Of a stretch of 46,800 bases of DNA, positions 31,431-39,719 are shown in pieces. Position 1 is the first letter of the stretch. Each line of letters opens with the position of its first letter. Below the pieces are notes generated by a model. That model did not search any database. It saw only the letters and a list, made by a program, of their open reading frames with translations, and was not told where the DNA came from. Position numbers and translations under genes: made by a program. The DNA comes from an uncultured Clostridia bacterium (GTDB taxonomy: Bacteria > Bacillota > Clostridia > Oscillospirales > Acutalibacteraceae), in the NCBI GenBank assembly GCA_944380675.1, contig CALWIH010000006.1, positions 1 to 46,800 on the forward strand, in the 5' to 3' direction.

Positions 31431-33191
31431 ATGGAACCCTTTCTGAGCGAGAACTTCCTGTTGGATACCCCCACGGCGCAGCGGCTCTACCATGAACACG
31501 CGAAGCTCCAGCCCATCATCGACTACCACTGCCACATCGATCCCAGGGAGATCTGGGAGGACAGACGGTTTGACAACATTACCGAGCTCTGGCTCGGCGG
31601 CGATCACTACAAGTGGCGGCTCATGCGCTCCAACGGCGTGGAGGAGCGGTACATCACCGGAGACGCGGATCCCCGGGAGAAGTTCCAGAAATTCGCCGAG
31701 ACGCTGCCCCGCGCCATCGGGAACCCGATGTATCACTGGTGCCATCTCGAGCTGAAAAACTACTTCGGCTACACCGGCGTCCTGGACGGCGGCACCGCCG
31801 AGGAGGTATGGCAGCTCTGCGGCGAGCAGCTGCGCGGCGATCCGGAAAAGAGCGCCCGCGGCTTCATCCGATCGAGCCGCGTCGCCATGATCGGCACGAC
31901 AGACGATCCGTGCAGCGATCTCGCCTGGCACGAGAAGCTCGCCGCGGATGAGAGCTTTCCCGTTCTTGTCTGCCCGAGCTTCCGGCCCGATCCGGCGCTC
32001 AGCATCCACAAGCCGGGCTTCCCCGCCTATGCGGAACGCCTCGAGGAGACGGAGGGCCGCCCCATCCGCACCGTGCAGGATATGCGGGACGCCCTCTCCG
32101 AGCGCATCGCCTTCTTCGACGCGCACGGCTGCCGCGCCGCCGATCACGGCCTCGATGCTCTCATCTTCCGCCCGATCTCCGACGAGGCGGCCACCGCCGC
32201 CCTCGGGAAGGCCAGGGCGGGAAAGCCCCTCACCCGCGAGGAGACGGAGGGCTGGCAGACCGCCCTACTCCTCCACTGCGCCCGCGAATACCGCAGGCAC
32301 GGCTGGGTGATGCAGCTCCATTTCAGCTGCGTGCGCAATCCCAACACGAGGATGCTCGCGGCGCTCGGCCCCGACACCGGCTTCGACTGCATGGCCGTCA
32401 CCGACAGCTGCGCCGCCGCTTACCGGCTTATGAACACCCTCGACAGGGAGGACAATCTGCCGAGAACCATCCTCTACAGCCTGAACCCGGCGGACAACGC
32501 GTGGCTCGACACCCTTTTGGGCGCCTTCCAGAGCGCCGAGGTGCCGGGAAAACTCCAGCACGGGGCGGCCTGGTGGTTCAACGATCACCGCGCCGGCATG
32601 ACGGAGCACCTGACGAGCCTCGCGAACCTGAGCCTGCTCGGAAACTTCGTCGGGATGCTCACCGACAGCCGCAGCCTGCTCAGCTACGCCCGCCACGAAT
32701 ATTTCCGCAGGGTGCTGTGCGCGCTGCTCGGACGCTGGGCGGAGGAGGGCTCCCGCCCCGCAGACCTCGGCCTGCTCGGCGGCCTGGCGGAGGACGTCTC
32801 CTACCGCAACGCCAAACGGTATTTCCGCCTGTTATTTTCGTCGAGAAGAAGGGAGAATCCGCATGAAACTTTCCTTCCGCTGGTATGGGCCTTCCGATCC
32901 CATCAGCCTGGAATATATCAGCCAGATCCCGGGAATGCGCAGCATCGTCACCGCGGTGTACGACGTCAGGCCCGGCGAGGTGTGGCCCGAGGAGGCGCTG
33001 GCCGGCCTCAAGGCGCAGTGCGACGCGCACGGTCTCGTCTTCGACGTGGTCGAGTCCATCCCCGTCAGCGAGGAAATCAAGCTCGGCACGGAAAAGCGGG
33101 ACGCCCATCTCGAGGCGTACTGCGAAAACATCCGCCGCTGCGCCAAATACGGCGTCAAGTGCGTCACCTACAATTTCATGCCCGTTTTTGA
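31431..33191 (+). CDS. uxaC: Glucuronate/galacturonate isomerase with lost stop
   Basis: Uronate isomerase converts D-glucuronate to D-fructuronate (or D-galacturonate to D-tagaturonate). Signatures are [38 protein letters not shown] (His metal site), [32 protein letters not shown] and the closing [12 protein letters not shown] at residue 465, where homologues end. The frame then lacks its stop and runs 120 codons over uxuA in another frame. A TAA-to-TTA change at 32832-32834, or one lost base near there (leading to a TGA at 32864-32866 that overlaps the uxuA ATG), would explain it. The normal product is thus about 465-480 aa. It follows the symporter by 31 nt. Confidence 0.88.
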   Translation: MEPFLSENFLLDTPTAQRLYHEHAKLQPIIDYHCHIDPREIWEDRRFDNITELWLGGDHYKWRLMRSNGVEERYITGDADPREKFQKFAETLPRAIGNPMYHWCHLELKNYFGYTGVLDGGTAEEVWQLCGEQLRGDPEKSARGFIRSSRVAMIGTTDDPCSDLAWHEKLAADESFPVLVCPSFRPDPALSIHKPGFPAYAERLEETEGRPIRTVQDMRDALSERIAFFDAHGCRAADHGLDALIFRPISDEAATAALGKARAGKPLTREETEGWQTALLLHCAREYRRHGWVMQLHFSCVRNPNTRMLAALGPDTGFDCMAVTDSCAAAYRLMNTLDREDNLPRTILYSLNPADNAWLDTLLGAFQSAEVPGKLQHGAAWWFNDHRAGMTEHLTSLANLSLLGNFVGMLTDSRSLLSYARHEYFRRVLCALLGRWAEEGSRPADLGLLGGLAEDVSYRNAKRYFRLLFSSRRRENPHETFLPLVWAFRSHQPGIYQPDPGNAQHRHRGVRRQARRGVARGGAGRPQGAVRRARSRLRRGRVHPRQRGNQARHGKAGRPSRGVLRKHPPLRQIRRQVRHLQFHARF

Positions 33192-33913
33192 CTGGACGCG
33201 CACGCAGCTGGATCGGAGGGCCCCCCGACGGCTCCACCAGCCTTGTGATGTACTGGGACCAGCTGGCCGGCCTCGATCCGCTGAAGGACGACATTCATCT
33301 TCCCGGCTGGGACGCGAGCTACACCCAGTCTGAGGTGCGGGAGCTGATCCGCGCCTACGGAGAGCTGGGAGACGAGGGACTCTGGAAAAACATCGAGGTC
33401 TTCCTCAAAAAAGTCATCCCCGTCGCGGAGGAGTGCGGCGGGGTGATGGCTCTCCACCCCGACGATCCGCCCTACCCCATCTTCGGCCTGCCCCGGGTCG
33501 TCACCTGCGAGGACAATCTCGACCGCTACCTCTCCATCGCGGACTCCCCGGCCAACAGCCTGTGCCTGTGCGCCGGCTCCCTGGGCTGCGCGCGCTTCAA
33601 CAACGTCCCCGCGATGGTGCGCAAGTACGCGGACGCAGGCCGCATCGGCTTCATGCACATCCGCAACGTCAAAATCCTGCAGGACGGCTCCTTTGAGGAG
33701 AGAGCGCACCTGTCCTCCTGCGGGAGTCTCGATATCTATGAGATTGTGAAGGCGCTGGTGGACTGTGGGTTTGACGGCTACGTCCGCCCCGACCACGGCA
33801 GAATGATCTGGGGCGAAACCGGCAAGCCCGGCTACGGCCTCTACGACCGCGCCCTCGGAGCCGCCTATCTCAACGGACTGTTTGAGGCGTGCGAAAAGGC
33901 AAAGCGTGCCTGA
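32863..33913 (+). pseudogene. uxuA: Mannonate dehydratase, frameshifted
   Basis: D-mannonate dehydratase makes 2-keto-3-deoxygluconate. ATG at 32863 follows AGAAGGGAGAATCCGC. The first frame gives [25 protein letters not shown] through [18 protein letters not shown]. It breaks at a run of six C (33221-33226) and continues in the next frame with [28 protein letters not shown] and [17 protein letters not shown] to [17 protein letters not shown]. Removing one C gives a 349-aa protein, the usual length. A C-run is a typical site for sequencing error or slippage, so the gene may be intact in the cell. The SDR gene starts 15 nt later. Confidence 0.88.
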
Positions 33914-33928
33914 GAAAGGATGAGTCAC

Positions 33929-34783
33929 ATGGACAAGAACGTTTTGAATACCGATCTGACCGGGAAGGTGGCCGTCGTCACCGGCGCGGGCGGGGTGCTG
34001 TGCTCCGCCTTCGCGAAGGTGCTGGCCCGCGCCGGCGCAAGGGTGGCGCTGCTCGACCTGAACGAGGAGGCCGCCCGGCAGTTTGCCGGGGAGATCACCG
34101 CCGAGGGCGGCACGGCGAAGGCGTACCGCTGCGACGTGCTCGACAAGGAAGCCTGCTATGCCGTCGCGGACGCGGTGGAGGCCGAGCTCGGCAAGTGCGG
34201 CATTCTCATCAACGGGGCGGGAGGCAACAATCCCCGCGCCACCACCGACAAGGAATATTACGAGGACGGGGACATCGACGCCGGCGTGAAAAGCTTCTTC
34301 GACCTCGACAAAAGCGGCGTGGAGTTCGTCTTCAACCTGAACTTCATCGGGACGCTGATTCCGACGCAGGCGTTCGCCCGCCAGATGGTGGGGCGCGAGG
34401 GCTGCAACATTCTCAACATCTCCTCGATGAACGCCTACACCCCGCTGACGAAAATTCCCGCCTACTCCGGCGCGAAGGCCGCCGTCAGCAACTTCACGCA
34501 GTGGCTCGCCGTCCACTTCTCGAGGGCGGGCATCCGCGTGAACGCCATCGCGCCCGGCTTCTTCTCGACGAAGCAAAACCAGCGTCTTCTCTTCCATGAG
34601 GACGGCACCCCCACCGCCCGCACCGGGAAGATTCTCGCCGCCACGCCCATGGGGCGCTTCGGCGACACGGAGAAGGAGCTCGCGGGCGCCGTGCTGTTCC
34701 TCCTGAACAACGAGGCCGCGAGCTTCATCACCGGCGTGTGCATCCCGATCGACGGCGGCTTCTCCGCCTATTCCGGCGTGTGA
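33929..34783 (+). CDS. uxuB: D-mannonate oxidoreductase (fructuronate reductase), SDR type
   Basis: A 284-aa short-chain dehydrogenase: cofactor motif VVTGAGGVLCSAFA, NGAGGNNPRATT, NISSMNAYTP and the catalytic Tyr-x3-Lys in AYSGAK (about Tyr179, Lys183). The tail GGFSAYSGV is close to the clostridial/Bacillus SDR mannonate oxidoreductases (YjmF type). These interconvert D-fructuronate and D-mannonate, the step between UxaC and UxuA. ATG at 33929 is 9 nt from AGAAAGGA; the ATG at 33920 touches that site and is less likely. It is the last gene of the operon and convergent with the phosphoesterase 18 nt away; no terminator was seen. Confidence 0.82.
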   Translation: MDKNVLNTDLTGKVAVVTGAGGVLCSAFAKVLARAGARVALLDLNEEAARQFAGEITAEGGTAKAYRCDVLDKEACYAVADAVEAELGKCGILINGAGGNNPRATTDKEYYEDGDIDAGVKSFFDLDKSGVEFVFNLNFIGTLIPTQAFARQMVGREGCNILNISSMNAYTPLTKIPAYSGAKAAVSNFTQWLAVHFSRAGIRVNAIAPGFFSTKQNQRLLFHEDGTPTARTGKILAATPMGRFGDTEKELAGAVLFLLNNEAASFITGVCIPIDGGFSAYSGV

Positions 34784-34801
34784 GGGCGGCCGCCGATACC
34801 G

Positions 34802-35548
34802 CTACACCACCCGCACCATCTGCTCCCAAAGCAGCACAAAGCGGCCGCAGAGGATTCTGTCGTCGTGGTAATGCCCGAACAGCCAGGAGCGGAACTGAGC
34901 CTTTTCTCTGACGTCCTCCAAAAAATCCGTCAGACGGTCATGCTCGTACTCGCCGCCGCCCAGAATGTCCGCGATTCCGCTGGGCGCGCAGTGCGTCACC
35001 ACATAGTCGGTCTGATACCGTACCCGTTCGAGATTTTTCCGCGCCTCCTCATACTCCGCCTCGCAGGGCAGCTCCTCCTCCCACCAGGAAAAATGATTGA
35101 CCCGGAAGCGGGCGTGCATTCTTTGACAGGTCCGGTACTGCTCCTCAAAATCGGGCGTGCCGGGGTTGAGAATGCCGTCGTCGATATCGTGGCTCCGGGC
35201 GCCGCCCATGGTGAAAAAGGAGCGCCCCTGCAGCTCAAAGACCTGTCCCCGCATCAGATGGATGACGTTGGGGCGAATGCGCTGGATTTTCCCGCCGTTC
35301 CATTCCTCCACCGGATACCGCTTCAGCAGATCATAATTTTCATGGTTTCCGCTGACGAACAGGACGGTAAAGGGCAGGGACGCCAGCAGGTTCAGATTGA
35401 GGTCGTCCCGTATTCCGCCGAACCAGACGCCGCCGAAGTCACCGCAGATCAGCATGAAGTCGTCCCGGGTCATGTGCGCCTGCTCCGGGAAATTTTCCGG
35501 TTCAAACCGGCGGAAATCTCCGTGCGTATCTCCTGTCGCATAAATCAT
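34802..35548 (-). CDS. Calcineurin-like metallophosphoesterase
   Basis: A 248-aa protein with every metal-binding motif of the family: ATGDTHGDFR (GDxH), LICGDFGGVW (GDxxG), VSGNHENYDLL (GNHE), VVTHCAPSG and FGHYHDD. These bind a two-metal site that cleaves phosphoesters, cyclic nucleotides or phosphoproteins. It is cytoplasmic. Start ATG follows GGGGGAACGAAT. The unit seems monocistronic. The substrate cannot be inferred from its neighbours. Confidence 0.9.
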   Translation of the reverse strand: MIYATGDTHGDFRRFEPENFPEQAHMTRDDFMLICGDFGGVWFGGIRDDLNLNLLASLPFTVLFVSGNHENYDLLKRYPVEEWNGGKIQRIRPNVIHLMRGQVFELQGRSFFTMGGARSHDIDDGILNPGTPDFEEQYRTCQRMHARFRVNHFSWWEEELPCEAEYEEARKNLERVRYQTDYVVTHCAPSGIADILGGGEYEHDRLTDFLEDVREKAQFRSWLFGHYHDDRILCGRFVLLWEQMVRVV

Positions 35549-35582
35549 ATTCGTTCCCCCTCTTCCCTTGCGCCATATATAT

Positions 35583-35627
35583 GGAGGGCCCTGACCGGAT
35601 TTCCGGCCAGGGCCCTCCCCTTTTTTT
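35583..35627. terminator. Strong terminator hairpin after the GH120 gene
   Basis: GGAGGGCCCTGACCGG (35583-35598), ATTT loop, CCGGCCAGGGCCCTCC (35603-35618), with one mismatch. The T-run is on the plus strand (35621-35627). The GH120 stop is 17 nt away, so the hairpin probably ends that minus-strand gene and also blocks plus-strand read-through from the glucuronate operon. Confidence 0.8.
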
Positions 35628-35643
35628 CGATGAAAACCTGTCT

Positions 35644-37629
35644 TTACCAGAGCGCCTTCTGCGCGCCCCCGGCGGTCGCGAACGGGCCGGGCAGGACGCC
35701 GATCCCGCGGTGATCGTCGAAGTAGTCGCGGTCGAAGACGATGGCGGTGCCGTCCGGATTCTCGAAGCGCTCCTCGGGCTCAAAGGCGCAGCCGAGGATG
35801 TCGCTGTCGACCATGGACGTGCGGTACTCGCCGAGGAAGTCGTAGAGGTTCGTCTCGAGGACGGGCTTGCCGTCCTTCATCACGACGTCGACCTTGATCT
35901 CGTGCTCCGTGTCGACGAACTTGTCCGTCTCCTTGCGGTATGCCTTCGCGCCGGCGAAGTAGGCGTTGCCCTTCACCCACACGGGGAGCGTGTGGTCGTG
36001 GGCGGGCGCGAGCTTCATCATGTCGGGCGTCTCGGAGTCCATGTCGAACATCGCGATCCACTCGTCGTAGGTGATGTAGTCGTCGAAGACGTGCGTGCCG
36101 ACCTCGCGGTTCTCCTCGTCGGAGCCCTCGGAGCTGTCGCGCAGGGCGACGAACGGCTCAGCCGGCCACTTCTGCACGAAGATGTTGTTGTAGAAGCGGT
36201 CGTCGCCGTGCAGGATCGTCATGAAGCCCATGACCTCCGTGCGGTGCGGCATATGGTACGGCGTGTAGCGCGGAGCGGTGCCGCCGCCGACGCAGGTGAA
36301 CGAGCCGCAGATCAGGTTGTGCACCAGCGCGACGCCCTCGGTCGCGAAGCGAAGCGTCACGTCGGAGAGGAGGACGTTGTTGTCGATGAGCGTCGGGCCA
36401 TGGCCGACCTCGACGAAGATATCCTGGCTCATCATGCCGCCCTTGAGCTGGCGGGCAAACTCCGGGCGCTGGTTGTCATGCAGGAGGTTCTGCGTGATGC
36501 GGGTGCCCTGAGCCTCCCAGTCGCACCAGATGCCCATCGTGCAGTGGTGGATGTGGTTGCGGCGGAAGGTGACGTCGATCGCGGCGTGCAGCTTGATGCC
36601 CGCGATCTCCGCGCCGCCGAGCTCCATCATGTTGTTGATGTGGTGGATGTGGTTGTCCTCAATCACGGAGAACACCGCGCCCATACGGCCGATGATGCCG
36701 CCCTGCTCACAGTTGTGGATGTTGCAGCGGCGCACGATGTGGCTGCCGACCTTCTCCTTGAGCCAGCCGTGGTACTGTCCGCGGCAGACGGCGTCGCGCT
36801 CCATCTGCGTCGGGCTCTTGACGTGCTTGTAGGTGAAATAGTGGTCGTTGTCCGGATCGAGGTACTTGCCGAGTGAGATGCCGGCGCACTTGCTGTTGCT
36901 GATCTCGCAGTCCTCGATGATCCAGCCCTTCGACCAGTGCGGGCCGATCATGCCGTCCTGATACGCGGCGGGCGGCGCCCACGTCGTGGCGGCCTTCTCA
37001 ATCGCGAAGCCGCTCACGGTGATGTAGCCGACGCCGGTCTTCGAGGGCATGAAGCACTCGCGGCGGACGTTGATCTCGACGTTCTCCTCGTTCGGGTTCT
37101 TGCCCCGGAAGTTCGCGTAGATGACGGTCTCATTGCCGTCCTGCTCGGCGTACCAGCGGTAGACGGAGGCCTCCGGCTCCCACGAATACGGGGAAACCTC
37201 GGGATTGACGCAGCCCGCGACGGAATCGGCCTCATACAGCATCTTGCTGTTGAGGTACACCGCGCCCGTGTGCTTGCTGCGGCCGGCGAAGTACCAGTCG
37301 CCGTAGACGTAGGTGGTGTACGGGTTGTAATCGCCGAAGATCGCGTTGTCCACGCGGCAGACCCAGACGTCGCCCTCGTACGGCTTCCACGTCTTGACCT
37401 CCTCCGCGCCGGTGATGACCGCGCCGAGCGGCTCCGTGCTGCGGTAGGTGATGCGCGCGTCCTCCGTACCGGCAAACTGCGGGTCGACATACTCGCGGTA
37501 GACGCCGGGCGCGACGAGCACCTCGTCGCCGGGCTGCGCGAGCTTCGCCGCGTCGCCGATGCGCTTGAACGGCGTCTCCTTGGAGCCGTTGCCGCCGCGG
37601 CCGACCATGGCGTTGACATAATAAATCAT
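35644..37629 (-). CDS. GH120-like beta-xylosidase (right-handed beta-helix)
   Basis: A 661-aa beta-helix glycosidase, very like the GH120 beta-xylosidase XylC of Thermoanaerobacterium as remembered: shared segments include VEINVRRECFMPSKTGVGY, HWSKGWIIED, GGAEIAGIKLHAAIDV and CDWEAQGTR. The two XylC catalytic acids correspond to Asp370 (CDWEAQGTR) and Glu407 (FVEVGHGP). They are 37 residues apart here versus 23 in XylC, so a loop of 14 residues (QRPEFARQLKGGMM) is inserted between them. No signal peptide, so intracellular action on xylo-oligosaccharides. ATG at 37629 follows GGGGGAGGAAATCAATC; a longer upstream frame covers the promoter. Confidence 0.87.
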   Translation of the reverse strand: MIYYVNAMVGRGGNGSKETPFKRIGDAAKLAQPGDEVLVAPGVYREYVDPQFAGTEDARITYRSTEPLGAVITGAEEVKTWKPYEGDVWVCRVDNAIFGDYNPYTTYVYGDWYFAGRSKHTGAVYLNSKMLYEADSVAGCVNPEVSPYSWEPEASVYRWYAEQDGNETVIYANFRGKNPNEENVEINVRRECFMPSKTGVGYITVSGFAIEKAATTWAPPAAYQDGMIGPHWSKGWIIEDCEISNSKCAGISLGKYLDPDNDHYFTYKHVKSPTQMERDAVCRGQYHGWLKEKVGSHIVRRCNIHNCEQGGIIGRMGAVFSVIEDNHIHHINNMMELGGAEIAGIKLHAAIDVTFRRNHIHHCTMGIWCDWEAQGTRITQNLLHDNQRPEFARQLKGGMMSQDIFVEVGHGPTLIDNNVLLSDVTLRFATEGVALVHNLICGSFTCVGGGTAPRYTPYHMPHRTEVMGFMTILHGDDRFYNNIFVQKWPAEPFVALRDSSEGSDEENREVGTHVFDDYITYDEWIAMFDMDSETPDMMKLAPAHDHTLPVWVKGNAYFAGAKAYRKETDKFVDTEHEIKVDVVMKDGKPVLETNLYDFLGEYRTSMVDSDILGCAFEPEERFENPDGTAIVFDRDYFDDHRGIGVLPGPFATAGGAQKALW

Positions 37630-37684
37630 GATTGATTTCCTCCCCCTTCTCCGGCGTTCGCCGGAGGTTCTGTGATTCGTCCTG

Positions 37685-37713
37685 ATCATACGCTCATTTG
37701 TCCATCCCGTCAA
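37685..37713 (-). promoter_or_regulatory. Promoter of the GH120 gene
   Basis: In the minus sense TTGACG (plus 37708-37713), 17 nt, TATGAT (plus 37685-37690). A perfect 8-bp hairpin CTCCGGCG-TT-CGCCGGAG (37649-37666) lies in the leader before the ribosome site and may be an operator. Confidence 0.75.
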
Positions 37714-37764
37714 GCACCTCGCGGTGAATTTTATATAATAATTTTAAAAAGTTCCCGCGCGGCA

Positions 37765-37798
37765 GAAAAAAGCGCGTCCCCCAAACGAGGGACGCGCT
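37765..37798 (-). terminator. Terminator after GH127
   Basis: AGCGCGTCCC (37771-37780) and GGGACGCGCT (37789-37798) form a 10-bp stem; in the minus sense a TTTTTT run follows (plus 37766-37771). It is 11 nt after the GH127 stop. Confidence 0.88.
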
Positions 37799-37808
37799 GT
37801 CTTATTTG

Positions 37809-39719
37809 TCATCTTGCATTCATCCAGACGAGCATCTCGCCGAGACCGCGGTTGTTCCAGAGGAAATACGGGATAAGGCGCAGGCTCGCAGGGACGCGCG
37901 CGGCGGGCGCCGTGCGGTAGAGCGTGTCTTCGTCCCAGCCGGCCATGTCCGAGCGCGTGCCGGAAACCGTCACGCCGGTGATGCCGCCGAAGAGCTCGCG
38001 CTCCTCCACCCGGGGAGGCTCCGCAAGGTCGGCGGTGAAGTCGCCGAGCAGCGTCCCGTTGTCGGCCTCCTCAGCGCAGTAGACGAGCGGGCCGCGGCAC
38101 ACGCACGCCTTGCCGCAGTCCTCTGTGACGCGCGGGTTCGCCTGCACAAACTGAGCATCCATGCCGAAAGAGACCTCGAGACAATCGCCGTCCGCCGGGC
38201 AGACGCGGGCGTAGCCCTGCTCCAGCTCGAGGGAGACGGGCTCTCCGTTTCTCATGATCGCAAAGTCCTTTGCGTAGGACGGAACGCGAAGGTGCAGCGT
38301 CACGCCCGAAGGGCCGTGATAAACGATCTGCGCCCTGCCCTTCCAAGGCATCGAGGAGACGGTGGAGAGGGACGCGTCGCCCGCGGGCGTGTGCAGAACC
38401 GCTTCATTTCCGATGTAAAGGTGCTGCCAGACGTCGCCGCCGCGCTGCGTGTACACGTAGCTTCCGAGTCCGCAGAGCGTGCGGATGACGTTCGGCGGGC
38501 AGCAGGCGCAGCCGAACCACTTGACGCGCTCCGGCTCCACCGACTCATGGTCGCGGCGGTATTTTGCCACGTCGGGCTTGAGCATGAGGGGGTTGACGTA
38601 GAAGTAGTGCTCGCCGTCCTCCGAAATGCCGGACAGCACGTTGTTGTACAGCGCGCGCTCCATCACGTCGGCATAGCGGACATCCGGGTCGAGGCGGAGC
38701 ATCCGCAGCGCCCACATGGCAAGGCCGATGGCGGCGCACGTCTCCGTGTAGCAGGTGTCGTTCGGCAGATCGTAGTCGATGGTGAAGCGCTCGCCGTCCC
38801 CCTGGGAGCCGACGCCGCCCGTCACATACATCCGCCGGCCGGTCACGTTCTTCCAGAGCGTGTCGAGAGCGGCCTTGAGGGTGGGATCATTCTTCTCGAG
38901 CGCAACGTCCGCCGCGCCGGTGTAGAAGTACATCGCGCGCACGGCGTGGCCCTCCGCCGTCTTCTGATCGCGGAGCTTCGCGTGCGCCTGGTGGTAATCG
39001 GCCTCAAGCCAGCGGTTCTGGCCGCTCAGCTCGAGGAAGCGCTCCTCCTCAAGGAAGGCGGGGCGCGAGCCGCGGTTTTCAATGAAGTACTCGGCAAGCT
39101 CATAATATTTGCGGTCGCCCGTGGCGCGGAATGCCTTCATCAGGGCGAGCTCGATCTCCTCGTGCCCGGGGTAGGAATCGATCTGCCCCTCGCCCTTGCC
39201 AAACACAGAGCGAATGAGATCGACGTTCTTCTCCATGATGCGCAGCAGGGAATCGTCTCCTGTGACGGCGCGGTACGCGACGGCTGCCTCGAGCAGATGG
39301 CCGGCGCAGTAAAGCTCATGGCCGTGGGCAATCTCCTTCCACTTTCTGTCGGGCTTCTTGATGATGTAGTGCGTATCAAGATAGCCGTCCGGCTGCTGAG
39401 CCTTCCCGATGACGTCGATCGCCTCGCGAAGCGCAGCGCGGATCTCCGGGCTGTCGTCGTAGATGAGGCTGTAAGACGCCGCCTCAATCCATTTGGCCAG
39501 GTCGCTGTCCTGAAACTGGAAGCCCTGGAACTCCCCTTCCGCGAGACCGGCGGCGATCCGGTAATTCTGCATGGCGTGGCTCGGCTCCGCGCCGGGCTCG
39601 CGGTCGTTGAGAACGCGCCACTGGTACGGCACGACGTTCTCGACGGCGTTCTGAATCCGGCGGTTCCAGAAACCGTCGTTCACCTTAACCTGTCCGACTC
39701 CGATTTCAACATTTTGCAT
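37809..39719 (-). CDS. GH127 beta-L-arabinofuranosidase
   Basis: A 636-aa (alpha/alpha)6-barrel enzyme. The zinc/Cys site of HypBA1 (Glu338, Cys340, Cys417, Cys418) is matched by Glu326 and Cys328 in TCYTETCA and Cys406 and Cys407 in GCACCPPN, with nearly the same spacing. Cys406 would be the nucleophile. N-terminal FWNRRIQNAVENVVPYQWRV and middle YVTGGVGSQGDGERF are also typical. It removes beta-L-arabinofuranose from arabino-oligosaccharides, hydroxyproline glycans or similar. No signal peptide. Its ATG shares one base with the stop of the upstream 903-aa gene (TGATG), so they are translationally coupled. Confidence 0.92.
   Translation of the reverse strand: MQNVEIGVGQVKVNDGFWNRRIQNAVENVVPYQWRVLNDREPGAEPSHAMQNYRIAAGLAEGEFQGFQFQDSDLAKWIEAASYSLIYDDSPEIRAALREAIDVIGKAQQPDGYLDTHYIIKKPDRKWKEIAHGHELYCAGHLLEAAVAYRAVTGDDSLLRIMEKNVDLIRSVFGKGEGQIDSYPGHEEIELALMKAFRATGDRKYYELAEYFIENRGSRPAFLEEERFLELSGQNRWLEADYHQAHAKLRDQKTAEGHAVRAMYFYTGAADVALEKNDPTLKAALDTLWKNVTGRRMYVTGGVGSQGDGERFTIDYDLPNDTCYTETCAAIGLAMWALRMLRLDPDVRYADVMERALYNNVLSGISEDGEHYFYVNPLMLKPDVAKYRRDHESVEPERVKWFGCACCPPNVIRTLCGLGSYVYTQRGGDVWQHLYIGNEAVLHTPAGDASLSTVSSMPWKGRAQIVYHGPSGVTLHLRVPSYAKDFAIMRNGEPVSLELEQGYARVCPADGDCLEVSFGMDAQFVQANPRVTEDCGKACVCRGPLVYCAEEADNGTLLGDFTADLAEPPRVEERELFGGITGVTVSGTRSDMAGWDEDTLYRTAPAARVPASLRLIPYFLWNNRGLGEMLVWMNAR

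Noticed and set aside
30016-33913. Programmed frameshifting in symporter and uxuA
   Set aside because: No slippery heptamer with downstream structure was seen, and the families do not use frameshifting; error or mutation is simpler.
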